Shown one piece after another: positions 1-5,023 of a DNA stretch of 5,023 nucleotides. The notes under the pieces are model-generated. The model had not been told where the DNA came from. It saw nothing but the letters and a program-made list of their open reading frames with translations, and did not search any database. The stretch is from JBGYPP01 sp041838515 (GTDB taxonomy: Bacteria; Bacillota; Clostridia; Lachnospirales; Lachnospiraceae): positions 1 to 5,023 of the forward strand of contig JBGYPP010000048.1 of assembly GCA_041838515.1 (NCBI GenBank). Direction: 5' to 3'. The position numbers were made by a program, and so were the translations under genes. Each line of letters begins with the position of its first letter. Position 1 is the first letter of the stretch.

Positions 1-60
1 ATAACATTTTTGCAGGCAAAAGGGTATATGCACATACAGCGCCAAAGGCCGGTCTGCCAT
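1..60 (-). CDS. hemW: HemW-type radical SAM heme chaperone, first 20 codons only
   Basis: Seen: an open frame starts with ATG at position 60 and runs off the left edge. It reads MADRPLALYVHIPFCLQKCY. Known: this matches the N-terminus of HemW (formerly called HemN-like or oxygen-independent coproporphyrinogen III oxidase-like), whose proteins open with a short lead, then Tyr-x-His-Ile-Pro-Phe-Cys and the CxxxCxxC motif that ligates the radical-SAM [4Fe-4S] cluster. Cys15 and Cys19 are visible; the third cysteine would fall just outside the window. HemW binds heme and is thought to deliver it to target proteins rather than to oxidise coproporphyrinogen. The start lies one base after the lepA stop (TGA-T-ATG), so translation is probably coupled; only a weak GGA-type ribosome site is visible in the lepA tail. 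lepA followed by hemW is a common Firmicutes order, usually leading into hrcA-grpE-dnaK. The fragment is short, but motif and context agree. Confidence 0.85.
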   Translation of the reverse strand, partial: MADRPLALYVHIPFCLQKCY

Positions 61-61
61 A

Positions 62-1912
62 TCAGGATTCATCCAGCTTTAGCACGCTCATAAAGGCCTT
101 TTGGGGTATCTCCACATTGCCCACCTGGCGCATGCGCTTCTTGCCCTCTTTTTGCTTCTCCAACAGTTTCTTCTTTCGGGTGATATCGCCGCCATAGCAC
201 TTGGCCAATACATCCTTGCGCATGGCTTTTACCGTTTCCCTGGCTATGACCTTGCCCCCCACAGCCGCCTGTATGGGTATCTCAAAGAGATGGCGAGGTA
301 TCTCGTCCTTGAGCTTCTCGCACATGCGCCTGCCCCTCTCATAGGCCGAATCCCCATGAACGATAAAGGAAAGCGCGTCCACCTCCTCCTTGTTGATCAA
401 TATATCCAATTTGACCAGCTTGGACTCCTCATATCCCTTGATGTCATAATCAAAGGAGGCATATCCCCTGGACCGGGATTTGAGAGCATCAAAGAAATCA
501 TAGATAATCTCATTTAAGGGCAGCTCGTAATTGAGCTGCGCCCTGCCGCCCTCCATGTATTCCAGACCCAGATAGCGGCCCCGCCTCTCCTGGCACAGCT
601 CCATGATGGGACCTATAAACTCCTGGGTGACCATAATCTGGGCCGTGACTATGGGTTCTTCCATATAGGCGATACGGCTGGGATCCGGCAGGTTGGTGGG
701 ATTGGTCAGATCTGTGGACTCCCCGTCCGTGGTATACACCTTGTAAACCACAGAGGGCGCAGTGGTCACCAGATCCAGGTTGTACTCCCTCTCCAGCCTC
801 TCCTGTATGATTTCCAAATGCAAAAGGCCCAAAAAACCGCAACGGAAACCAAACCCCAGAGCCACAGAGGTCTCCGGCTCAAATTGCAGCGCCGCATCAT
901 TCAATTGCAGTTTTTCCAAGGCATCCCGCAGATCCGGATACTTGGCGCCGTCCGCCGGATACAGGCCGCAGTACACCATGGAAAGCACTTTTTTATATCC
1001 GGGCAGGGGCTGGGCGCAGGGATTTTTGGCCAGGGTAATCGTATCCCCCACAGCCGTATCCTTGACATTTTTGATGGATGCCGTAATATATCCAACCATA
1101 CCGGCGCTGAGGCAGTCGCAGGGAATAAATCGGCCGGCTCCGAAGTAGCCCACCTCCACCACCTCTTCCCTGGCCCCGGTGGCCATCATCTGTATCAGAT
1201 CCCCCTTTTGCACCTGACCGTGGACAATACGGCAAAATACGATTACGCCCTTGTAAGGGTCATAGAGGGAATCAAAAATCAAGGCCTGCAAAGGCGTATC
1301 CACATCCCCCTTGGGGGCAGGCACCTTGGCCACGATCTGCTCCAGCACCTCCTCTATGCCCACTCCATTTTTGGCGCTGATCAGCGGGGCATCCTGGGCA
1401 TCCAAGCCTATGACCTCCTCAATCTGGGCGCGCACCCTCTCCGGATCTGCGCTGGGCAGGTCTATTTTGTTGATGACGGGAAAGATATCCAGGTCATGGT
1501 CCAGCGCCAGGTAGACATTGGCCAGGGTCTGGGCCTCTATGCCCTGGGCAGCATCCACCACCAGTATAGCACCGTCACATGCAGCCAGGGAACGGCTGAC
1601 CTCATAGTGAAAGTCCACATGGCCCGGCGTGTCTATGAGATTAAAGACATACTCCCGGCCGTCCGCCGCCTTGTACAGCGTGCGCACGGTCTGGGCCTTG
1701 ATGGTTATGCCCCTTTCCCTCTCCAGATCCATATTGTCCAGCACCTGGGCCTGCATCTCCCTCTGGGAGAGCAGCCCCGTCCTCTCGATAATGCGATCGG
1801 CCAAGGTGGACTTGCCATGGTCTATATGGGCGATAATACAAAAATTGCGAATTTGGCTCTTTTCATCTCCAGGCATACGTCTGGTCTTATCCTCATCTCT
1901 TTCCCAATACAT
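62..1912 (-). CDS. lepA: Elongation factor 4 (LepA), ribosome-associated translational GTPase
   Basis: LepA/EF4 is an EF-G-like GTPase that binds the ribosome and is linked to back-translocation and 30S assembly; it is found in the cytoplasm and at the membrane. The 616 residues fit the usual length of about 600. All GTPase motifs are present: G1 AHIDHGKS (28-35), G2 RGIT (67-70), G3 DTPGH (94-98), G4 NKID (148-151) and G5 SAK (179-181). Domain II follows from about 205, an EF-G III-like domain around 300-390 and a V-like domain around 410-490. The LepA-specific C-terminal domain carries KCYGGDITRKKKLLEKQKEG (571-590) and GNVEIPQKAF (598-607), which separates it from EF-G, TypA and tetracycline-resistance proteins. 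His103 replaces the small polar residue usual in DTPGHVDF-x-YEVSRSL; this is probably neutral. The stop is TGA. The start is uncertain: Met1 (1912) directly abuts an AGGGG, too close for a normal ribosome site, while Met13 (1876) has GAGG 14 bases upstream and gives an N-terminus closer to other LepA proteins. Confidence 0.98.
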   Translation of the reverse strand: MYWERDEDKTRRMPGDEKSQIRNFCIIAHIDHGKSTLADRIIERTGLLSQREMQAQVLDNMDLERERGITIKAQTVRTLYKAADGREYVFNLIDTPGHVDFHYEVSRSLAACDGAILVVDAAQGIEAQTLANVYLALDHDLDIFPVINKIDLPSADPERVRAQIEEVIGLDAQDAPLISAKNGVGIEEVLEQIVAKVPAPKGDVDTPLQALIFDSLYDPYKGVIVFCRIVHGQVQKGDLIQMMATGAREEVVEVGYFGAGRFIPCDCLSAGMVGYITASIKNVKDTAVGDTITLAKNPCAQPLPGYKKVLSMVYCGLYPADGAKYPDLRDALEKLQLNDAALQFEPETSVALGFGFRCGFLGLLHLEIIQERLEREYNLDLVTTAPSVVYKVYTTDGESTDLTNPTNLPDPSRIAYMEEPIVTAQIMVTQEFIGPIMELCQERRGRYLGLEYMEGGRAQLNYELPLNEIIYDFFDALKSRSRGYASFDYDIKGYEESKLVKLDILINKEEVDALSFIVHGDSAYERGRRMCEKLKDEIPRHLFEIPIQAAVGGKVIARETVKAMRKDVLAKCYGGDITRKKKLLEKQKEGKKRMRQVGNVEIPQKAFMSVLKLDES

Positions 1913-1943
1913 CCCCTAAGAGGCATGATTGCATATATAGTCA

Positions 1944-1972
1944 AGTATACCCCAAATCCGCTCCATCCGCAA
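1944..1972 (-). promoter_or_regulatory. Putative sigma-A type promoter of lepA-hemW
   Basis: On the minus strand TTGCGG (1972-1967) and TATACT (1949-1944) are separated by exactly 17 bases. The -10 box matches five of six consensus positions and the -35 box keeps the TTG core. Transcription would begin near 1937, leaving a leader of about 25 bases to the first lepA ATG or about 61 to the second. The position, between the terminator of the upstream unit and lepA, is what would be expected. The assignment is by eye and the -35 box is weak. A nearby TTGACT (about 1943-1938) also resembles a -35 box but has no convincing -10 at the right distance. Confidence 0.45.
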
Positions 1973-2003
1973 GATACAGCACAGGAAATGGCTCTTTCCC
2001 CCT

Positions 2004-2052
2004 TCAAGGCATGCATCTCCTTGACATGGCAGATATTCTGCTTGCAGGCAAG
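2004..2052. repeat. Cluster of three short inverted repeats upstream of lepA
   Basis: Three perfect dyads sit almost end to end. TCAAGG/CCTTGA (2004-2009 and 2019-2024) encloses 9 bases containing ATGCAT. GCAGA/TCTGC (2029-2033 and 2037-2041) encloses TAT. CTTGC/GCAAG (2041-2045 and 2048-2052) encloses AG. All are upstream of the predicted lepA promoter, so they could be protein-binding sites or small RNA hairpins in read-through transcript. No known operator was recognised, and short dyads of this size arise often by chance. Confidence 0.3.
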
Positions 2053-2093
2053 GACGATGGGGCCAACCCACTTCGGCAAAACCGGCTATAGAT

Positions 2094-2137
2094 AAAAAAA
2101 CTGTGCGGCAAAGCCATATTCTGCCCGCCGCACAGTT
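2094..2137 (-). terminator. Rho-independent terminator ending the oad/small membrane protein unit
   Basis: A perfect 11-bp inverted repeat, AACTGTGCGGC on the minus strand at 2137-2127 pairing with GCCGCACAGTT at 2109-2099, encloses a 17-base loop. It is followed on the minus strand by a run of seven T (2100-2094), two of which are inside the stem. It starts about 20 bases after the stop codon of the 96-aa membrane protein gene. There is no T-run on the plus-strand side, so it works for minus-strand transcription only. It separates the decarboxylase unit from lepA-hemW. Confidence 0.9.
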
Positions 2138-2157
2138 GCAAATCCTATAGGAAAACA

Positions 2158-2448
2158 TTACTTCAGCAGCCGTATGCCGCCCAACAGAGGCACTTCCTTT
2201 TCCTCCTCCTGGATGGCGGCCACCAGGCCGATAATCCAGCATACGAGCAGGAACAGGCCGCCAACTGCGGCCGCCAACCAGCCTATTACCGGAACGATAT
2301 TGAAAGCCCCTACCACCACAGTGCCCAAATGCAACACCAAGGCCTGGTTGAGATGGAAGTTTCCTCCCTCTTTATCCCCGGCCAGGTAGGCGATAATCCA
2401 GCCTATCCAACCCAAATACGCCACTATGCCCGTCACTTTTCTGTTCAT
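2158..2448 (-). CDS. Small three-segment membrane protein, DUF4870-like
   Basis: This 96-aa protein has about three hydrophobic segments, near residues 5-23, 36-60 and 62-80, and a short charged tail (EEEKE, 81-85). Between the first two segments lies GDKEG-x-x-FHLNQAL (24-37), and the protein ends with VPLLGGIRLLK. From memory, the FH-x-NQ motif and the closing PL-x-G-x-I-x-x-K pattern are typical of small uncharacterised membrane proteins grouped with DUF4870; their function is unknown. A good ribosome site (AGGAG, 6 bases before ATG) supports the start. The gene follows the carboxyltransferase gene by 38 bases with no visible terminator between them and is followed by a strong terminator, so it is probably the last gene of the decarboxylase operon. 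It is not the gamma subunit OadG, which has a single N-terminal membrane segment and a soluble tail. A role in the Na+ pump is only a guess from position. Confidence 0.85.
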   Translation of the reverse strand: MNRKVTGIVAYLGWIGWIIAYLAGDKEGGNFHLNQALVLHLGTVVVGAFNIVPVIGWLAAAVGGLFLLVCWIIGLVAAIQEEEKEVPLLGGIRLLK

Positions 2449-2454
2449 TTGCCT

Positions 2455-2459
2455 CTCCT
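2455..2459 (-). promoter_or_regulatory. Ribosome binding site of the DUF4870-like gene
   Basis: AGGAG on the minus strand, within the run AGGAGAGG, lies 6 bases before the ATG at 2448. It supports this short ORF as a real translated gene and fixes its start. Confidence 0.75.
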
Positions 2460-2486
2460 ATCAACCATTCACTCTGTATAAGCCGC

Positions 2487-3911
2487 TTATGCGGGATATG
2501 CGCCATTCTTGCCGTCTGCCTTGTTCATATCCACGCCGGTCTGCTGCGCCTGACGATATTTAAAGAAATCCGTGGCCACCTGGGGGAAGAGCGCATAGCT
2601 GAGCACATCCTCATCCTGCTGCTTCCACTCCCGCATCTGGGACTCCAGCTTCACCAGCTCGTTGTCCAAGAGATCGGCGTACCGGCAGGTAATCCTCTCC
2701 TCGCCAGGTATTACCTTGTCTATTACCTCCTGGTTCATGGGCTTTACAGTCTGGCCATATTCGCCGCGCAATACGGCCTTGGTTTCCTTGGTGGCCATCT
2801 TGTACCGCTCGCCCATCAGCACATTGAACACGGCCTGGGTGCCCACGATCTGGGAAGAGGGGGTTACCAAGGGAGGCTCGCCCAAATCCTTGCGAACCCT
2901 GGGTATCTCCTGCAGCACCTCATAATACTTATCCTCGGCATTCTGCTCCTTGAGCTGGCTCACCATATTAGAGAGCATGCCTCCGGGCACCTGATAGAGC
3001 AGGGTCTTGATGTCCACGCCCATCACCTTGGGATTGAGCAGGCCGTTGGCCAGGCACTCATCCCTGTAAGGACGGAAGTAATCGGCGATCTCTGCCAGCA
3101 CATTCTGGTCATAGCCGGTGTCAAACTGCGTACCCTTAAAGGTTTCCACCATCACCTCTGTGGCCGGCTGGGAGGTACCCATGGCAAAGGGGCTGATAGC
3201 AGTGTCTATGATGTCTGCGCCGGCCTCTATGGCCTTTAGGTAGGTCATGGCGGCCACGCCGGAGGTGTAATGGGTGTGCAGCTCTATGGGCAGCTTGGTC
3301 ACCTCCCTCATGGCGCTGACCAGCTCCGTTGCCTTATAAGGCAGCAGCAGGCCGGCCATATCCTTGATACAGATGGAGTCTGCGCCCATATCCTCCACCT
3401 TCCTGGTCATATCCGTCCAGTACTCCAGAGTATAGGCATCCCCCAGCGTATAGGACAGAGCCACCTGGGCGTGTCCCCTGCCCTCCTGTTTTTTGAAATT
3501 ATTGGTGGCAGTAACAGCCGCCTGCAAATTCCGCAGATCGTTCAGGCAGTCAAATATGCGGATGATATCTATGCCGTTGGATATGGATTTCTGCACGAAA
3601 TAATCCACCACATCGTCAGCATAGGGCCTGTAACCCAGTATGTTTTGCCCGCGGAAGAGCATTTGCAGCTTGGTGGTCTTAAATCCGTCTTTGAGCTTGC
3701 GCAGCCTCTCCCAGGGATCTTCCTTGAGGAAGCGCAGGGAGGCGTCAAAGGTGGCTCCGCCCCAGCACTCAACCGCATGGTAGCCCACCTTTTCCATAGT
3801 GTCCACGATAGGCAGCATCAGCTCCGTGGGCATACGGGTGGCAATCAGGGATTGGTGGGCATCTCGCAATATGGTTTCTGTAATCTTTACCGGTCTTTTC
3901 TGTTCCGACAT
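2487..3911 (-). CDS. oadA: Carboxyltransferase (alpha) subunit of a Na+-pumping oxaloacetate decarboxylase, without biotin domain
   Basis: The enzyme moves the carboxyl group of oxaloacetate (in related enzymes, to or from pyruvate) to a biotin carrier. The N-terminal part is a TIM-barrel of the HMGL-like/pyruvate carboxylase carboxyltransferase family. TETILRDAHQSLIATRM (11-27) carries metal ligand Asp17; CWGGATFD lies at 49-56 and FRGQN at 86-90. CIKDMAGLL (181-189) holds the catalytic lysine, Lys183. LHTHYTSG (211-218) supplies metal ligands His212 and His214. The conserved C-terminal carboxylase region includes YQVPGGMLSN (306-315), TPSSQIVGTQAV (350-361) and FPQVA (442-446). Full-length OadA proteins are near 600 aa and end in a biotinyl domain with an MKM motif; this one stops at 474 with no such domain, so its carrier must be a separate protein. 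The start has a very strong ribosome site. oadB lies 36 bases upstream and a small membrane protein gene 38 bases downstream. It could also be named PycB or transcarboxylase 5S; the adjacent oadB favours the Na+ pump. Confidence 0.93.
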   Translation of the reverse strand: MSEQKRPVKITETILRDAHQSLIATRMPTELMLPIVDTMEKVGYHAVECWGGATFDASLRFLKEDPWERLRKLKDGFKTTKLQMLFRGQNILGYRPYADDVVDYFVQKSISNGIDIIRIFDCLNDLRNLQAAVTATNNFKKQEGRGHAQVALSYTLGDAYTLEYWTDMTRKVEDMGADSICIKDMAGLLLPYKATELVSAMREVTKLPIELHTHYTSGVAAMTYLKAIEAGADIIDTAISPFAMGTSQPATEVMVETFKGTQFDTGYDQNVLAEIADYFRPYRDECLANGLLNPKVMGVDIKTLLYQVPGGMLSNMVSQLKEQNAEDKYYEVLQEIPRVRKDLGEPPLVTPSSQIVGTQAVFNVLMGERYKMATKETKAVLRGEYGQTVKPMNQEVIDKVIPGEERITCRYADLLDNELVKLESQMREWKQQDEDVLSYALFPQVATDFFKYRQAQQTGVDMNKADGKNGAYPA

Positions 3912-3919
3912 CCGAATCT

Positions 3920-3926
3920 CCTCCTT
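3920..3926 (-). promoter_or_regulatory. Strong ribosome binding site of the oadA-like gene
   Basis: The minus strand reads AAGGAGG, 8 bases before the ATG at 3911. This is a full match to the anti-Shine-Dalgarno sequence and settles the start codon. It lies inside the 36-base gap after the oadB stop. Confidence 0.85.
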
Positions 3927-3947
3927 GTGGATACCTAAGTTTGCCTA

Positions 3948-5023
3948 TCAAAATACGCCAAATATGGCCATAAATGTTCCGGCAGCCACAGCCGTGCCTA
4001 TTACGCCGGCCACATTAGGGCCCATGGCGTGCATCAGCAGGAAATTGCCGGGATCGGCCTCTGCGCCCACCTTCTGTGACACCCTGGCGGCCATGGGCAC
4101 GGCAGAAACGCCGGCCGAGCCTATCAGAGGGTTTACCTTGCCGCCGCTGGCCCAGCATTGGAACTTGCCAAAGAGCACTCCGGCCGCCGTACCAAACATA
4201 AATGCTACCAGACCCAGCACGACAATTTTCAAGGTATCCACGTTCAAAAAGGCCTCAGCGCTGGTGGTGGCTCCCACGGAGGTACCCAGCAGAATAACCA
4301 CCATATACATCATGGCGTTGGAGGCTGTGTCCGTCAGCTGGCGGACCACACCGGATTCCCTAAAGAGATTGCCCAACATCAGCATACCCACCAGAGGGGC
4401 CGTCGTAGGCAGGATAAGGCATACCACCACGGTCACCACTATGGGGAAAAGAATCTTCTCCAGCTTGGTCACGGGACGGAGCTGGGCCATGCGTATCTTT
4501 CTCTCCTTCTCCGTAGTCAAGAGGCGCATGATGGGAGGCTGGATGATAGGCACAAGGGACATATAAGAATACGCTGCCACGGCTATAGGGCCCAGAATAG
4601 CCGTCTGTTCCAGCTTGGTGGCCAAGAATATGGATGTGGGGCCGTCCGCTCCTCCTATGATGGCTATGGCAGCCGCCGCCTTGTCATTAAATCCAAGGAG
4701 CATGGCCCCCAGATAGGCGGCAAATATGCCAAACTGCGCAGCCGCGCCCAAGAGAAAGCTCTTGGGATTGGCAATCAGCGGGCCAAAGTCCGTCAGCGCG
4801 CCCACGCCCATAAAGATCAGCGAGGGCAGTATGGCCCACTCGTCCAAGAGGTAGAAGTAGTGCAACAGGCCGCCCACGCCGTTGGAAGCCTTATGCGCCT
4901 CCAGCATAATGTCGGGGTAGATGTTCACCAAAAGCATACCAAAGGCTATAGGGGTCAACAGCAAAGGCTCAAATCCCTTGGCTATGGCCAGATACAGGAA
5001 GATGCAGGCCACAATGATCATGA
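3948..5023 (-). CDS. oadB: Na+-translocating decarboxylase beta subunit (OadB/GcdB/MmdB family), N-terminus missing
   Basis: The beta subunit is an integral membrane protein that decarboxylates carboxybiotin and uses the energy to export Na+. Residues below are counted from the Met at 5021. The visible 357 residues are strongly hydrophobic with many membrane segments. Family signatures are AKGFEPLLL (14-22), GGADGPTSIF (123-132) and NPLIGSAGVSAVPMAARV (297-314), followed by DPGNFLLMHAMGPNVAGVIG (323-342). Residues known in enterobacterial OadB to matter for Na+ and carboxybiotin (Asp203, Asn373, Gly377, Ser382, Arg389) appear to correspond to Asp126, Asn297, Gly301, Ser306 and Arg313, with the last four spaced identically. 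The Met at 5021 lies inside a membrane segment that in relatives follows a short N-terminal stretch, so it is probably internal; I estimate 15-30 residues lie beyond the right edge. The substrate (oxaloacetate, methylmalonyl-CoA or glutaconyl-CoA) cannot be read from this subunit; the oadA-like neighbour favours oxaloacetate. Confidence 0.95.
   Translation of the reverse strand, partial: MIIVACIFLYLAIAKGFEPLLLTPIAFGMLLVNIYPDIMLEAHKASNGVGGLLHYFYLLDEWAILPSLIFMGVGALTDFGPLIANPKSFLLGAAAQFGIFAAYLGAMLLGFNDKAAAAIAIIGGADGPTSIFLATKLEQTAILGPIAVAAYSYMSLVPIIQPPIMRLLTTEKERKIRMAQLRPVTKLEKILFPIVVTVVVCLILPTTAPLVGMLMLGNLFRESGVVRQLTDTASNAMMYMVVILLGTSVGATTSAEAFLNVDTLKIVVLGLVAFMFGTAAGVLFGKFQCWASGGKVNPLIGSAGVSAVPMAARVSQKVGAEADPGNFLLMHAMGPNVAGVIGTAVAAGTFMAIFGVF

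Noticed and set aside
1822..2016. Minus-strand open frame of 64 codons, starting right after AAGGAG (2022-2017) and overlapping the lepA start in another frame; a second ATG four bases on gives only Met-Pro-stop
   Set aside because: The ATG abuts the AAGGAG with no spacer, the start lies upstream of the predicted lepA promoter, and the translation resembles no known protein. A leader-peptide role cannot be excluded but has no support.
11..2052. Repeated TGCAGGCAA at about 11-19 and 2043-2051
   Set aside because: Only nine bases are shared, one copy is inside the hemW coding sequence and the flanks differ; there is no sign of a mobile-element or recombination repeat.
818..2095. A 425-codon plus-strand open frame antisense to lepA
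   Set aside because: It lies almost entirely opposite lepA, which is certain from its motifs. There is no ribosome site before its ATG and the protein has no recognisable domain; it is a by-product of lepA codon usage.
1916..2242. Minus-strand open frame of 108 codons across the intergenic region
   Set aside because: It runs through the terminator hairpin and overlaps the 3' end of the DUF4870-like gene in another frame, with a Cys/Gly/Arg-rich unlikely translation.
2449..2515. TATACA on the minus strand (in CTTATACAG) as a promoter -10 for the small membrane protein gene
   Set aside because: The hexamer 17 bases upstream (GCGCAT) is nothing like a -35 box; co-transcription with oadA is simpler.
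3799..4566. Plus-strand open frame of 255 codons opposite oadA/oadB
   Set aside because: It is antisense to two well-supported genes, has no ribosome site and gives a low-complexity Thr/Pro/Ser-rich translation typical of shadow frames. The same holds for the 222-codon frame at 3270-3938.

Overview
The window is a compact bacterial stretch in which every supported gene lies on the minus strand. It looks like an anaerobic, Gram-positive Firmicute of the class Clostridia. The evidence is the lepA-hemW gene pair, strong AAGGAGG-type ribosome binding sites, a sodium-pumping decarboxylase of the split clostridial type, and frequent AGG (Arg) and ATA (Ile) codons at a GC content in the mid-50s by eye. 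I cannot name a genus from the sequence.

In the direction of transcription (right to left) the layout is as follows. The 3' part of an oadB-like gene (membrane beta subunit of a Na+-translocating biotin-dependent decarboxylase) runs in from the right edge. After 36 bases comes an oadA-like carboxyltransferase gene (474 aa) that lacks a biotin carrier domain. After another 38 bases comes a 96-aa membrane protein of the DUF4870-like type. An intrinsic terminator (2094-2137) closes this transcription unit. A roughly 245-base intergenic region follows, holding the terminator, a cluster of short inverted repeats and a plausible sigma-A promoter. Next are lepA (elongation factor 4, complete) and, one base after its stop codon, the first 20 codons of hemW (radical-SAM heme chaperone), cut by the left edge.

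Two functional units are therefore present. The oad unit would move a carboxyl group from oxaloacetate (or a related acid) to a biotin carrier encoded elsewhere, decarboxylate it at the membrane subunit and export Na+. The missing biotin carrier and gamma subunit most likely lie upstream, beyond the right edge. The lepA-hemW unit is a housekeeping pair. I found no CRISPR array, mobile element, tRNA or rRNA, and nothing that amounts to an undescribed system. The most open points are the small membrane protein at the tail of the pump operon, the dyad cluster upstream of lepA, and the uncertain lepA start.
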